The notes beneath the pieces were generated by a model, which made no database searches, was not told the origin of the DNA, and saw nothing but the letters and a program-made list of their open reading frames with translations. Positions 16,426 through 25,778 of a DNA stretch of 64,000 nt are shown here, piece after piece (position 1 is the first letter of the stretch; every line of letters begins with the position of its first letter). Source of the DNA: Psychrobacillus psychrodurans (GTDB taxonomy: Bacteria > Bacillota > Bacilli > Bacillales_A > Planococcaceae); assembly GCA_900114885.1 (NCBI GenBank), contig FOUN01000001.1, forward strand, positions 1 through 64,000, given 5' to 3'. Made by a program: the position numbers and the translations under genes.

Positions 16426-18870
16426 ATGGAAATCTACTATAATGAGAGTTCTACTTTAAATTCAAAGTTTAGCAAAAGTGATTTTGTTCGATTTATTGAG
16501 AACTTTCCTGAACCAATATGTATATTAACCTTAAAAGAAAGGCAGTATCCAGATCATTTTATATATGCAAACGAGGCTGCTGTGAAATTAACAGGTATGG
16601 AAAAAGAAGAAATCTGTTTATATAACTGGAACGACATGTTTGGAGTTCCTAGTGATTCGGACTTCGAAGCTTTGAAGAGTGAACATTCTTCAAAGCTGCA
16701 TAAGGCTGACTCTTCGCCATTAAAGAAAAACTTGGAAGGTAGAGCATTAAAAGTATCAGGGCATGCAATTGAGCTTGAAGATGGGAATCGATACTTAATT
16801 TTAACTATTATTGATGTAACTGAACATCAAGATACACGAAATAAGTTAAAAAAATCGACGAGAGAGTTTGAATCACTGTTTTATCATAACCCTGATATAG
16901 TATTTACCATTAATCCCGAGGGAATTTTCACAAACTCAAATGCAACAGGATTAAAGATTTTAAAATATTCGTATGATGAAATCACTAGTATGAGCTTTCG
17001 AAATTTGATTGTACCTGAAGACCTCGATGTTACAAATGATTACTTTTTTGAAGTATTGAAAGGAAATACAGCGGAGTTTAAAATCTCGGTCGTCAATAGA
17101 GAAGGTTCAGTTTTTAATATTGATATAACAGCAGTTCCTACTATACTGGATGGTGAAGTAGTAGAGGTTATTTGTGTCGCTCGTGATATTACTGAACAAA
17201 TACGAATAGAAAACCTCCTAAAGGAAAGTGAACAGAGGTATAGGGCATTATTTGAGCACAACATTGATCCTGTTATTACCTTTGACTTAGAAGGCAATTT
17301 TCTAGTCGTAAATGATGCTACAGAGAAAATTTTGGGTGTTCCCTCTGAAGAATTGATTGGAAAGCCTTTCCTTCCCTTCATTGATAAAAACAAGCAAATG
17401 GAGACAATAGCTAATTTTCAAAAGGTTCAAAGTGGACGTCCACATCAATATGAGACCTCTTTGCATAATCATAAAGGTGAACATGTTTTGTTACACATTA
17501 CAGTAATCCCTGTGTTCATCGAAAGTAAACTCTCTGCTGTTCATTGTATTGGGAAAGACATAACAAACATAAAGCGTAATGAGGATAAGGCAAACTTTAT
17601 GGCATATCATGATATGCTAACTGGACTAGGGAATCAACGCTTGTTCCAGAAGGATCTGCGAAGTGTGATTGAGACTCAAACCTCAGAAAAACATAACTCC
17701 GCAGTTTTAATGATCGACCTTGACCGCTTTAAGTTTATCAACGACTATCTTGGACATGAAATGGGAGATGCTTTATTACAACAAGTATCGGAGCGCTTAG
17801 TGAAAATAATGGGCCATGATGGTACAGTTTATAGATACGCAGGAGATGAATTTACTATTATTATGCAAAATATTAATGAAAGTAAAGTCCTTCTAAAAGC
17901 TCAGTCGTTAATATCGGAAATAGGAAAACACTTCGATCTTGACGGTTTTGAAGCGATTTTAACTGCGAGCATAGGTATAAGTTTGTTTCCAAAACATGCC
18001 ACAGATATTAAAGGATTAATGAGGGCTTCTGATCACGCAATGTATTACGCCAAGCGACAGGGGCGCAACAATTATCAAATGTACAATGCCCAAATAGAAG
18101 GTCTTTCAAAGACAGACCTTCACATGGAGACACTATTACATAAAGCACTGGATAAACAAGAGTTTGTACTTTTCTACCAGCCTCAATACGATGCGGTCAC
18201 ACATGAAGTTTCAGGCATTGAAGCTTTGTTGCGTTGGAATAGTAAAGATTTGGGAATGGTTTCACCTGCTGACTTTATTCCACTTGCCGAGGAAACGGGT
18301 ATGATTGTACCGATTGGTGAATGGGTTATACGAGAAGCATGCAGCCAGAATAAGGAATGGCAGAGACAAGGTTTGCCGCCAGTACCCGTATCGGTCAACC
18401 TTTCTTTACGACAGTTTTATCAAACCGATCTGGTAGAGAAGGTTGGATTGATTCTAAAAGAAACTAAACTTGACCCAAAGTATTTGGAACTTGAGATTAC
18501 GGAAACGATTGCGATGCAGCCTGATATTGCTATTCATGTGCTAAATGAGTTGAAAGCAATCGGTGTACTGATAGCGATGGATGACTTTGGTACAGGATAT
18601 AGTTCATTGAACTACTTACGTCGTTTTCCTATTGATCACCTCAAAATTGACAAAGCCTTCGTGCAAGGTATTCAACAGGATGAAGAAGACCGCAGTATAA
18701 TCGCAACAATTATTGCACTTGGTCATAACTTAAACATGCCGGTCATTGCTGAAGGGGTAGAAACAGAAGAACAGGCAAATTTATTAAAAAGTTATAAATG
18801 CGATATGTTCCAAGGATATTTATATAGCCGTCCATTGCCTGCAGAAATGATTCCGGCTAAGTTCAAATAG
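16426..18870 (+). CDS. PAS-PAS-PAS-GGDEF-EAL cyclic-di-GMP signalling protein
   Basis: Cytosolic sensor, 814 aa, with no membrane segment. Three PAS-type domains lie at about residues 10-130, 145-260 and 270-390 (the third with FEHNIDPVITFDLEGNFLVV). The GGDEF domain (about 400-560) has the signature AGDEF in RYAGDEFTI, a variant known to be active in some cyclases. The EAL domain (about 570-810) keeps the expected catalytic residues: EALLRW, NLSLRQF, LEITET, MDDFGTGYSS, LKIDKAF, EGVET and FQGYLYSRP. Phosphodiesterase activity is therefore likely; cyclase activity is possible. GAGG lies 8 nt before the ATG at 16426. Monocistronic, with its own promoter and terminator. Confidence 0.9.
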   Translation: MEIYYNESSTLNSKFSKSDFVRFIENFPEPICILTLKERQYPDHFIYANEAAVKLTGMEKEEICLYNWNDMFGVPSDSDFEALKSEHSSKLHKADSSPLKKNLEGRALKVSGHAIELEDGNRYLILTIIDVTEHQDTRNKLKKSTREFESLFYHNPDIVFTINPEGIFTNSNATGLKILKYSYDEITSMSFRNLIVPEDLDVTNDYFFEVLKGNTAEFKISVVNREGSVFNIDITAVPTILDGEVVEVICVARDITEQIRIENLLKESEQRYRALFEHNIDPVITFDLEGNFLVVNDATEKILGVPSEELIGKPFLPFIDKNKQMETIANFQKVQSGRPHQYETSLHNHKGEHVLLHITVIPVFIESKLSAVHCIGKDITNIKRNEDKANFMAYHDMLTGLGNQRLFQKDLRSVIETQTSEKHNSAVLMIDLDRFKFINDYLGHEMGDALLQQVSERLVKIMGHDGTVYRYAGDEFTIIMQNINESKVLLKAQSLISEIGKHFDLDGFEAILTASIGISLFPKHATDIKGLMRASDHAMYYAKRQGRNNYQMYNAQIEGLSKTDLHMETLLHKALDKQEFVLFYQPQYDAVTHEVSGIEALLRWNSKDLGMVSPADFIPLAEETGMIVPIGEWVIREACSQNKEWQRQGLPPVPVSVNLSLRQFYQTDLVEKVGLILKETKLDPKYLELEITETIAMQPDIAIHVLNELKAIGVLIAMDDFGTGYSSLNYLRRFPIDHLKIDKAFVQGIQQDEEDRSIIATIIALGHNLNMPVIAEGVETEEQANLLKSYKCDMFQGYLYSRPLPAEMIPAKFK

Positions 18871-18979
18871 GTTATCAGTTACAGCAAGGCAGATAGTGCA
18901 ACTGAAAAACAGCGCATTTAGCGGAAGTATTACAATATGTATTAAGTCATTTTAAGGTTGATTCAATAGTAGATTAAAA

Positions 18980-19011
18980 AAGGACACAACTAAGCGTTGT
19001 GTCCTTTTTTT
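18980..19011 (+). terminator. Terminator of the GGDEF/EAL gene
   Basis: AGGACACAAC pairs with GTTGTGTCCT, followed by TTTTTTT. The A run on the other side allows bidirectional use. Confidence 0.9.
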
Positions 19012-19022
19012 GCATCTTTCAA

Positions 19023-19196
19023 TTAGTAAGATCTATCCCTCTCACTCATATCACGTCGATTTGGAGACATTGAACCTTGCTTTGGTGTTAAATAACCAAG
19101 CTCGGCTAACTCTAGAGAAATCTCTTCTTTCTTACTAGTTGGTCGTTTCGCCATAGAACCTCTTTTGTTAGCTCCTATATGAGTACCATTTTTCAT
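19023..19196 (-). CDS. Small basic hypothetical protein (57 aa)
   Basis: A short frame starting with ATG at 19196, preceded by GAGAGGGG about 7 nt upstream. The product begins MKNGTHIGANKRGSMAKRP, continues KKEEISLELAELGYLTPKQG and ends MSPNRRDMSERDRSY. It is hydrophilic, rich in K, R, S and E, with no membrane segment or cysteine. I do not recognise a family. The size and composition resemble small sporulation or stress proteins of Bacillales, but that is only a guess. The convergent terminator at 18980-19011 closes it. Confidence 0.6.
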   Translation of the reverse strand: MKNGTHIGANKRGSMAKRPTSKKEEISLELAELGYLTPKQGSMSPNRRDMSERDRSY

Positions 19197-19286
19197 AAGA
19201 AAACCCCTCTCGACGATTTTTGATGCTTATTTAATATGGCTTGAAATACTGAAAAAATGCGTAACTATGATATAAATAAAGATTAT

Positions 19287-20906
19287 TTAGTTGAATAAAT
19301 CCAATTCTTTATAGATAAAGTAATCAAAATCTGCTGGGAGACTTTGACCCGATGTATCCTGACATTGCATTCCTACAAATGCTCCTGTAAAGAAGCCACC
19401 GCCTTGAATATAATCATCGGATAATTTATGTGAAGCAAGTTTAATAGGAATTAATGTCCAATTCTCCCCATCAAATGAATAAGAATATTCGTAAATAGAA
19501 GTCTGAACATCCACTTTGAGGTAAACATATTCATGTTCCTTTGGAATAATGATCTCTTTGCCTTTTAACGGTTGGTCATAGGTAAAGTTATCACATGTAG
19601 TTAGCTCTAAAATTCTTCCCTTTTCTTCATTCCAGGAAATCTGAAGTGCTGTCCAGTTTTCTGTATTATAGTAGTTAACTAATCCAGCAGATTGCTGAAA
19701 AGTATTCGGATTAAAGGCCACTTTTGTTTCTGCTGTGAAGTTGAAATGCTGCCAGCGTCTTGCTATAAATGCTTGTGTGAACTTTGAAGTAAGCGATTCT
19801 TTCCCGTATAGTCGCAAATGACCAGGATTGTCCTTTAGTGAAACTATATGTTCGTCAAGCGGGATACGCAGTGATTGGAAATGATTATTTAATCGTTTCC
19901 CATTAAAATCATCCTTCTCCTCGAAATCCTTTTCCCAAACCACTTCCTCGATTGCAGGTCCTTCAATTTCAAGGGAAGGTCCGTTCCCATTAACAACATA
20001 TGGCCAGTCATTTTTCCATTCTATTCTTTGGATAGCAGTCTCTCTTCCAAGTGGACAATATCCTCGTGGATCCAGTAAAGGTTGGTTTTCTTTTGGTAGT
20101 GGACGACCGGTTAAGTGTACTAAAAACCATTCATTGGTATGGGTTTGGACGATAGAAGCATGTCCCGATTTTTGCAATGGATTTCTCGGATAGGGAAATG
20201 AAGTTATTAAAGGATTATCCGGATGCACCTCGTACGGTCCCTCTAAATTTTTGGATCGTGCAATAGTTGCTGCATGGTCGTATTTTGTACCACCTTCAGC
20301 AGTTAACAAATAATAATAGCCATTAATTTTGTAAAGGTGAGGAGCTTCCACTAATTTAATATCTGTTCCTTTAAAGATAATAGTAGATTTCCCGACTAAT
20401 TTTTGCTGTTCCACATCATATTCCTGAAGTGCAATACCATAAAAATTATGATGATGGAGACGATGATCCCATTTCATATTCACTAAGTACTTTTTACCCG
20501 ATTCATCATGATATAAGGATGGATCAAAACCAGAGCTGTTTAAATAGATAGGCTCAGACCATTCTCCATCGATGGTGTCGCAAGTGACCAGGTAATTATG
20601 GCAATCTTTCCATTGTCCCTCTGTCACTTTTACATCCGTGAATATTAACCAAAACTGCCCTTCACTGTAGGACAACGCTGGTGCCCAAACCCCACCAGAG
20701 TTAGGGTTTCCCATCATGTTCAATTGACTAATACGATTAAGAGGGCGAGAAATTAAACGCCAGTTTTTTAAATCCTTGGAATGATAAATACCAACACCAG
20801 GGAACCATTCAAAAGTAGAAACGGCAATATAATAATCTTCTCCAACTCTGCAAATACTTGGATCTGGGTTAAAGCCAGGTAATATCGGATTTCGTATAGT
20901 TGTCAA
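19287..20906 (-). CDS. xynB: Beta-xylosidase, glycoside hydrolase family 43
   Basis: Intracellular enzyme, 539 aa (B. subtilis XynB is about the same length), releasing xylose from xylo-oligosaccharides. It has no signal peptide. An N-terminal five-bladed GH43 propeller carries the general base D15 in GFNPDPSI, the modulating Asp in [10 protein letters not shown] (about 127) and the general acid Glu in [10 protein letters not shown] (about 188). A C-terminal beta-sandwich (about 330-539) is typical of the xylosidase subfamily. It lies downstream of xylR on the same strand and beside the sugar importer, so imported xylo-oligomers would be cleaved in the cytoplasm and fed to XylA. Confidence 0.93.
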   Translation of the reverse strand: MTTIRNPILPGFNPDPSICRVGEDYYIAVSTFEWFPGVGIYHSKDLKNWRLISRPLNRISQLNMMGNPNSGGVWAPALSYSEGQFWLIFTDVKVTEGQWKDCHNYLVTCDTIDGEWSEPIYLNSSGFDPSLYHDESGKKYLVNMKWDHRLHHHNFYGIALQEYDVEQQKLVGKSTIIFKGTDIKLVEAPHLYKINGYYYLLTAEGGTKYDHAATIARSKNLEGPYEVHPDNPLITSFPYPRNPLQKSGHASIVQTHTNEWFLVHLTGRPLPKENQPLLDPRGYCPLGRETAIQRIEWKNDWPYVVNGNGPSLEIEGPAIEEVVWEKDFEEKDDFNGKRLNNHFQSLRIPLDEHIVSLKDNPGHLRLYGKESLTSKFTQAFIARRWQHFNFTAETKVAFNPNTFQQSAGLVNYYNTENWTALQISWNEEKGRILELTTCDNFTYDQPLKGKEIIIPKEHEYVYLKVDVQTSIYEYSYSFDGENWTLIPIKLASHKLSDDYIQGGGFFTGAFVGMQCQDTSGQSLPADFDYFIYKELDLFN

Positions 20907-21109
20907 CTGTCATCATCCTTTGCATCTAGTTTTTCCATTTCAAGCCTATGTAGTAGCGTAACAATACATGATGAATCTAAACTTCACAGTATTATTTTCG
21001 CTCCTAATAATTCCTAAAATAGAATTTTTTTCAATATAACAATACATATAACACTAGAATAAAAAAATTAGCAAGTCTAAATTTTTTGATAGTTAAACAT
21101 AAATTTTTT

Positions 21110-22309
21110 TTATTCCTGGGCAGTGTTGTTTTGCTGAATACTGACACTCAAAAAGTTTTCGATGGAAAAAGCAGCAACCCCTAATGCAGTTGATCTTGTC
21201 GATAGCTCAGAAAAATCGATTTGTAAATCATTTTGTTGAAACCATAATGCTTGTTTTGCGACTCTTTTATTTAACGGATCCTTTAGCCATTTTTCAGAGG
21301 AGGCTAATCTATTACCGATAATGACTTGCTGAGGATTAAAGATGTTAATAATATTATTAATACCAATACCTAAGTAGTCTCCAGTTTGTTCAAATAATGC
21401 AATGACCTCATCATTTCCGTGCTCAGCAAGTGTTACTAAGCCCTCTAAGTCCTGCATATCTGATGGAATATCCAACTTTTCTGCCTGTCTAGTGAGTGCT
21501 TGCTCCGAAGCATATAGCTCCCAGCACCCTTCGTTTCCACAGCGGCATTTAGCGCCCTCTGCTTGAATCGTCATATGACCTAGTTCACCTGAAAAGCCAT
21601 TGGATCCTTTGTACAAAGAACCATTAAGTATTAGACCAACTCCAATACCAATTCCAGCACTCACGTAGATAACATTTTCAAAGTCTTTTCCGGCACCGAA
21701 ATTTTTTTCACCGTATGCACCTGCATTGGCTTCATTTTCTATAATGATTGGAACGTTATATCTTTCTTCAAGAACTTCTTTCAGGTTTATATTACGCCAG
21801 TTTAAATTAGGAGCTAACAGAATGTTATCATCCTTATCCACAATACCTGGTACCCCAACACCAATTCCAATAACTCCGTGTGGGCATTCAGGTGTGGACT
21901 TAAGAAGGTATTCTATTGTTTCAAATAACTTAGTCTCAATCTCTTCATAAGATAAATTCTTAAATGTTATTTGCTTCTCTGTGTGAATATTTCCGTTAAG
22001 GTCTGTGAGCACTCCGAGTAAATAGTTAACTCCTAAATCTATTCCGATAGAGTAGCCTGCGTTTTCATTGAACAGTAACATAACTGGTCTTCTACCGCCG
22101 CTAGATTCACCTGGACCGGATTCATAGATAAGATGTTCCTCAAGTAAATCATTTACCAAAGAAGACACAGTTCCTTTATTTAATCCAACTTGGCTTGCAA
22201 CAGAGGCTCTGGAGATAGGGGAGTTGTATTTTATTTTATCTAGAACTAGCGATTTGTTCCCTTTTTTTACAACATGATGATTCCATGTTTGGTTGGCGCT
22301 TAGTTTCAT
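21110..22309 (-). CDS. xylR: ROK-family xylose repressor
   Basis: Transcriptional repressor, 399 aa. The winged helix-turn-helix is at about residues 30-75 (SRASVASQVGLNKGTVSSLV). The ROK sugar-kinase-like domain follows, with the nucleotide-like IGIDLGVNY, the central GIGVGVPGIVDKD, and the zinc motif KCRCGNEGCWE. XylR releases DNA when xylose binds. It is divergent from the importer operon, and inverted repeats resembling operator half-sites lie in the shared control region and before xylA. xynB follows about 200 nt downstream on the same strand. Confidence 0.9.
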   Translation of the reverse strand: MKLSANQTWNHHVVKKGNKSLVLDKIKYNSPISRASVASQVGLNKGTVSSLVNDLLEEHLIYESGPGESSGGRRPVMLLFNENAGYSIGIDLGVNYLLGVLTDLNGNIHTEKQITFKNLSYEEIETKLFETIEYLLKSTPECPHGVIGIGVGVPGIVDKDDNILLAPNLNWRNINLKEVLEERYNVPIIIENEANAGAYGEKNFGAGKDFENVIYVSAGIGIGVGLILNGSLYKGSNGFSGELGHMTIQAEGAKCRCGNEGCWELYASEQALTRQAEKLDIPSDMQDLEGLVTLAEHGNDEVIALFEQTGDYLGIGINNIINIFNPQQVIIGNRLASSEKWLKDPLNKRVAKQALWFQQNDLQIDFSELSTRSTALGVAAFSIENFLSVSIQQNNTAQE

Positions 22310-22367
22310 CCTTCTTCAGCTCTTTCTATCTTTTTTCATCATTCTATCATATAAACGAAGAATAAAA

Positions 22368-22400
22368 AAACTTTGTTTATCCACTAGACTAACATAGTTT
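22368..22400. promoter_or_regulatory. Candidate XylR operator between xylR and the importer operon
   Basis: AACTTTGTT (22369-22377) and AACATAGTT (22391-22399) form an imperfect inverted repeat, 8 of 9 positions. The left half-site recurs before xylA. It overlaps the importer promoter's -35 box. The half-site spacing (13 nt) differs from that before xylA (9 nt), which weakens the call. Confidence 0.4.
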
Positions 22401-22413
22401 TATTTGCTACAAT
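22385..22413 (+). promoter_or_regulatory. Promoter of the xylose/xylo-oligosaccharide importer operon
   Basis: TAGACT (22385-22390), a 17-nt spacer and TACAAT (22408-22413). The -35 matches consensus at 4 of 6 positions, and the -10 at 5 of 6. Confidence 0.55.
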
Positions 22414-22426
22414 GAAACCGCATACA
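22412..22426 (+). promoter_or_regulatory. Catabolite responsive element (cre)
   Basis: ATGAAACCGCATACA fits the cre consensus WTGNAANCGNWWNCA at every position. It starts at the end of the -10 box, so CcpA bound there would block initiation or early elongation when glucose is present. Confidence 0.75.
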
Positions 22427-22473
22427 ATATTCAGAATATTGTTGTAAAAATAATTGGGGTGGGGGAAATAAGA

Positions 22474-23766
22474 ATGAAAATCAACAAAATGATTAAAGTT
22501 CTATTATTTGCTTCTGTATTTTATTTATTGGCAGGCTGTTCAGATTCAAGTGAATCATCATCAAGTTCAAGTGGAGACAAAGAAATAAAGTTTATGCATT
22601 TATGGCCAGAAGGAAGCTCCAAGCAACATTACGATGTTGTAAATAAAATAATAGCGGATTATGAAAAAGAACATGAAGGGGTTAAAGTGGATCTCGAAGT
22701 GTTAAGTAACGAACAATATAAAGATAAACTGAGAGTTTTATCGACATCTAAAGAACTTCCTGATGTAGGAATGACTTGGGCAGCAGGTTTCTTAGAGCCT
22801 TATGTTGGTGGTAACATGTTCGCCCCATTAGACGATGTTATTGGAGATCAACTAAGTGATAGCTTTGTACCGGGAACTGCAGAAGCATATGCATTAGATG
22901 GTAAGACATACGGTTTACCATTAGAGTTGAACATTGTAACTCTTTACTATAATAAAGCGATGTTTGATGAACAAGGTTTAGAAGCACCAAAAACTTTTGA
23001 AGAATTAGAGAATGTAATAAAAGTATTCAAAGAAGATGGAATTGATCCAATTGCATTAGGAAATAAAGATGCTTGGACAGGATCACTTTGGTATATGTAT
23101 CTAGCGGACCGCCTTGGTGGGGCTGAAGTTCTAAATAAGGCAATCGATCGCTCAGGTTCTTTCGAAGATCCTGCATTAGTAGAAGCGGCGCAAAAGGTTC
23201 AAGACCTTGTAGATATGGGTGCATTTGTTAATGGATTTAACGGATTAGCAGATGAGGAAGCAAAAAGTATGTTCATGAGTGAGCAAGTGCCAATGTATCT
23301 AATCGCAACTTGGGATTTGCCAAACTATACAACGAATGAAACTGTACCGCAGGAATTTAGAGACTCCGTTGAATACCTGAAGTTCCCTACAGTAGGTGGT
23401 AACGGGGATATGAATAGTTTTGTTGGTGGTCCTGGAGTTGGACTTTTCGTAGCTGAGGATTCTAAAGTAAAAGAAGAAGCGAAAGATTTTGCAGCATACT
23501 TTGTTAAGCAATGGGGAGAAAAAGCAGTTACACAAGCTGGCGTAATCCCTGCTACTAAAGTGGATGCTGATTCATTAGATCTTCCGGAAATGTATATTGA
23601 TATTTTAAATGAATTAAATGAAGCAAGTAATATTACGCTATTTGCGGATGTTCAAATGAGTCCAGATGTAGCACAAGTACATTTAGACTCGATTCAAGCT
23701 CTATTTGGAAAAGAAATGACTCCTGAAGAATTTGCAAAAGCACATGAGGATGCCCTTTCAAAATAG
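22474..23766 (+). CDS. Sugar ABC transporter substrate-binding lipoprotein (family 1)
   Basis: Lipid-anchored binding protein, 430 aa, with lipobox LAGC (cysteine near residue 21) followed by a serine-rich linker. The family-1 fold is visible: KFMHLWPEG at the start, YEKEHEGVKVDLEVL, LPLELNIVTLYYNKAMFDE and GVGLFVAEDS. Start is the ATG at 22474; the upstream GTG at 22459 lies within the G-rich ribosome site. First gene of the importer operon, downstream of promoter and cre. Context with xynB and xylAB suggests xylose polymers or xylo-oligosaccharides as ligand; the exact sugar is not determinable. Confidence 0.9.
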   Translation: MKINKMIKVLLFASVFYLLAGCSDSSESSSSSSGDKEIKFMHLWPEGSSKQHYDVVNKIIADYEKEHEGVKVDLEVLSNEQYKDKLRVLSTSKELPDVGMTWAAGFLEPYVGGNMFAPLDDVIGDQLSDSFVPGTAEAYALDGKTYGLPLELNIVTLYYNKAMFDEQGLEAPKTFEELENVIKVFKEDGIDPIALGNKDAWTGSLWYMYLADRLGGAEVLNKAIDRSGSFEDPALVEAAQKVQDLVDMGAFVNGFNGLADEEAKSMFMSEQVPMYLIATWDLPNYTTNETVPQEFRDSVEYLKFPTVGGNGDMNSFVGGPGVGLFVAEDSKVKEEAKDFAAYFVKQWGEKAVTQAGVIPATKVDADSLDLPEMYIDILNELNEASNITLFADVQMSPDVAQVHLDSIQALFGKEMTPEEFAKAHEDALSK

Positions 23767-23799
23767 AATGAACGAGTCAATTTCATAATTAACTTATTA

Positions 23800-23880
23800 T
23801 AAAGTAGACTTCGTTGATTGAAGCCGTGCCTACGGAAAGCGTCCGTCTGAAGTGGAAACCAACATTATTCAGACTTTGGA
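23800..23880 (+). repeat. Internally deleted type B repeat inside the importer operon
   Basis: Only the two ends of the type B element remain, joined together: AAGTAGACTTCGTTGATTG, then GAAGCCGTGCC, ACGGAAAGCGTCCGTCTG, GTGGAAACCAAC and the end ATTATTCAGACTTTGG. The central hairpin part is missing. The ends match copy 1 (2127-2345) best. It lies between the binding-protein and permease genes. Confidence 0.8.
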
Positions 23881-23902
23881 TTAAAAAGAAATTTCTAAAA
23901 AC

Positions 23903-23936
23903 GAGGGTTATCCTGCCTAGTTGGATAGCCCTTCTC
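23903..23936 (+). other. Intercistronic hairpin after the binding-protein gene
   Basis: AGGGTTATCC pairs with GGATAGCCCT around TGCCTAGTT, with no T run. A hairpin in this position often stabilises the upstream SBP message or limits read-through, which would keep SBP above permease levels. Confidence 0.5.
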
Positions 23937-23963
23937 TACCTGGTAAGGAAGGAGTTGACTGTT

Positions 23964-24842
23964 TTGAACAAGGTAATGTCTAACAAACTGTTAATAGCTT
24001 TATATATTTCTCCTGCACTGTTGTTAGTTCTGGTGTTAGTATTCATTCCGCTAATTCTATCAGGGTATTATGGCTTAATGGAGTGGGATGGAATAGGGGA
24101 TAAAACATTCATTGGATTAGAGAATTATATAAATGGTCTGCAAGATATGAAGTTTTGGAGTAGTGCCTATCATTCGTTTTTACTGGCGATATTCTCAACA
24201 TTGAGTTTAGGCATTTATTTGACCATATCTTTCATCTTGGCATCCAAGATAAAAGGATCGGATTTGTTGAGAAAGATATATTTAATACCGATGCTATTGT
24301 CCTCTGTTGCGATTGCACAGCTTTGGATTAAAGTGTATAACCCATCGAATGGTATTTTAAATGTGTTTCTTAAACAAATAGGAGTGGAAAATCCTCCTGC
24401 TTGGTTGGCAGATCCATCTTTAGTTTTATTTGCAATTTTCATCCCAATTTTGTGGCAATATGCGGGCTTTTATATTTTGATTTACTATGCTGCATTAAAG
24501 AATATTCCGGAGTCATTAATCGAAGCGGCGAGAATCGATGGTGCTTCTGCATTTCAAATTGCTACGAAGATTAAGTTGCCTTTGATCAAGGAAGTAGTAA
24601 GTGTGACGGTCGTCCTAGCAATAGTTGGATCGTTAAAATATTTTGATTTAATATATGTGATGACTTCTGGTGGACCGAATGGTGCAAGTGAAGTAATGGC
24701 ATCCTATATGTATAAGTTAGCATTTTCCAGCTATAACTTTGGGTACGGAAGTGCAATTGGATTCCTGCTTTTAATCATTACATTAATCGTAACCTTTATC
24801 GTTCGTAAATTAACTACACCAAAAGAGAGAATAGAATATTAA
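23964..24842 (+). CDS. Sugar ABC transporter permease (MalF/UgpA type)
   Basis: Membrane subunit, 292 aa, six predicted spans. EAA loop: SLIEAARIDGASAFQIATKI. The open frame extends back to 23814 into the repeat, but that part (IEAVPTESVRLKWKP) is repeat sequence. AAGGAAGGAG lies 9 nt before the TTG at 23964, which is taken as the start; the ATG at 23976 is the alternative. Paired with the next gene as a heterodimer. No ATPase gene is nearby, so a shared MsmX-type ATPase encoded elsewhere is probably used, as in B. subtilis sugar importers. Confidence 0.9.
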   Translation: MNKVMSNKLLIALYISPALLLVLVLVFIPLILSGYYGLMEWDGIGDKTFIGLENYINGLQDMKFWSSAYHSFLLAIFSTLSLGIYLTISFILASKIKGSDLLRKIYLIPMLLSSVAIAQLWIKVYNPSNGILNVFLKQIGVENPPAWLADPSLVLFAIFIPILWQYAGFYILIYYAALKNIPESLIEAARIDGASAFQIATKIKLPLIKEVVSVTVVLAIVGSLKYFDLIYVMTSGGPNGASEVMASYMYKLAFSSYNFGYGSAIGFLLLIITLIVTFIVRKLTTPKERIEY

Positions 24843-24854
24843 GGAGGTTTGTAT

Positions 24855-25676
24855 ATGAAGCGTGTAGGCTACTTTTTTCTATATTTTAGTCTATTGGTTG
24901 TAGCATTGTTTCAAATCGTCCCGCTAATATGGTTATTCATCTTCTCATTAAAAGATAATCGAGAAATATTTGCGGGTTCACCATTTGCATTACCTTCGGA
25001 GTTTAGATGGGAAAACTATCTAAAAGTGTGGGATGGAGGTATAGGGGTTTACTTCTTTAATAGTGTTTGGATCACGGCACTAGCGATAGTGTTAACCGTA
25101 CTTTTTGCCAGTATGGCAACATTTGCGATAACTCGAATGAGATGGAAGTTAAGTGGGGCAGTTCTTAGCCTGTTCATCATAGGGCTTATGATTCCTATCC
25201 ATTCAGCACTAATTCCTCTATACAGTATGTTTTTAAGTGTAAATTTAATAGATAATCCGCTGGGAGTTGTTATTACATATACAGCCTATAATCTACCAAT
25301 TACGATGATGATTTTGCTTGGTTTCTATTACACGCTACCGAGGGAAATAGAGGAAGCGGCCGTTATAGATGGTTGCTCAGTGAATCGAATGTTTTTCCAA
25401 GTTATTCTACCTATGACAGTGCCAGTAATGTCAACTACTGTAGTCATTAATATGATTTATAACTGGAATGAGTTTGTGTTCGTTAATACATTTATAAGCT
25501 CTGAGAAATACAAAACATTAACAGTAGGTATCCAAAATTTCATCGGTCAATATATGACGGATTGGGGTGCAATAGGGGCAACTCTTATCATAAGTGTACT
25601 ACCAATCATTATTGCTTTTATCTTCTTTAGCAATAAAGTAGTGGAAGGTATTTCTGCAAGTGCTGTAAAAGGGTAA
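24855..25676 (+). CDS. Sugar ABC transporter permease (MalG/UgpE type)
   Basis: Second membrane subunit, 273 aa, six spans. EAA loop: EIEEAAVIDGCSVNRMFFQV, with the family signature IPLYSMFLSVNLIDNPLGV. AAGGAGG lies 7 nt before the ATG at 24855; the TTG at 24849 is too near the site. The start is 12 nt after the stop of the first permease, so the two are translated from one message. Last gene of the importer operon. Confidence 0.92.
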   Translation: MKRVGYFFLYFSLLVVALFQIVPLIWLFIFSLKDNREIFAGSPFALPSEFRWENYLKVWDGGIGVYFFNSVWITALAIVLTVLFASMATFAITRMRWKLSGAVLSLFIIGLMIPIHSALIPLYSMFLSVNLIDNPLGVVITYTAYNLPITMMILLGFYYTLPREIEEAAVIDGCSVNRMFFQVILPMTVPVMSTTVVINMIYNWNEFVFVNTFISSEKYKTLTVGIQNFIGQYMTDWGAIGATLIISVLPIIIAFIFFSNKVVEGISASAVKG

Positions 25677-25688
25677 GAAGAAAAATCA

Positions 25689-25739
25689 TGTGCCTATGTA
25701 AGCCCTGAATCCTAAAGAGACTTGAAGGGCTAAGCACAG
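25689..25739 (+). terminator. Possible terminator of the importer operon
   Basis: TGTGC and AAGCCCT pair with AGGGCT and GCACA across a long loop. There is no T run, so termination efficiency is doubtful. The convergent gene begins its coding end at 25779. Confidence 0.35.
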
Positions 25740-25778
25740 GAATTAGACAACAAGAAAATAGCTTCACGCTATGGGAAA

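Noticed and set aside
23814-23963. N-terminal extension of the sugar permease
   Set aside because: The 50 extra codons are repeat sequence and the strong ribosome site lies just before the TTG at 23964.
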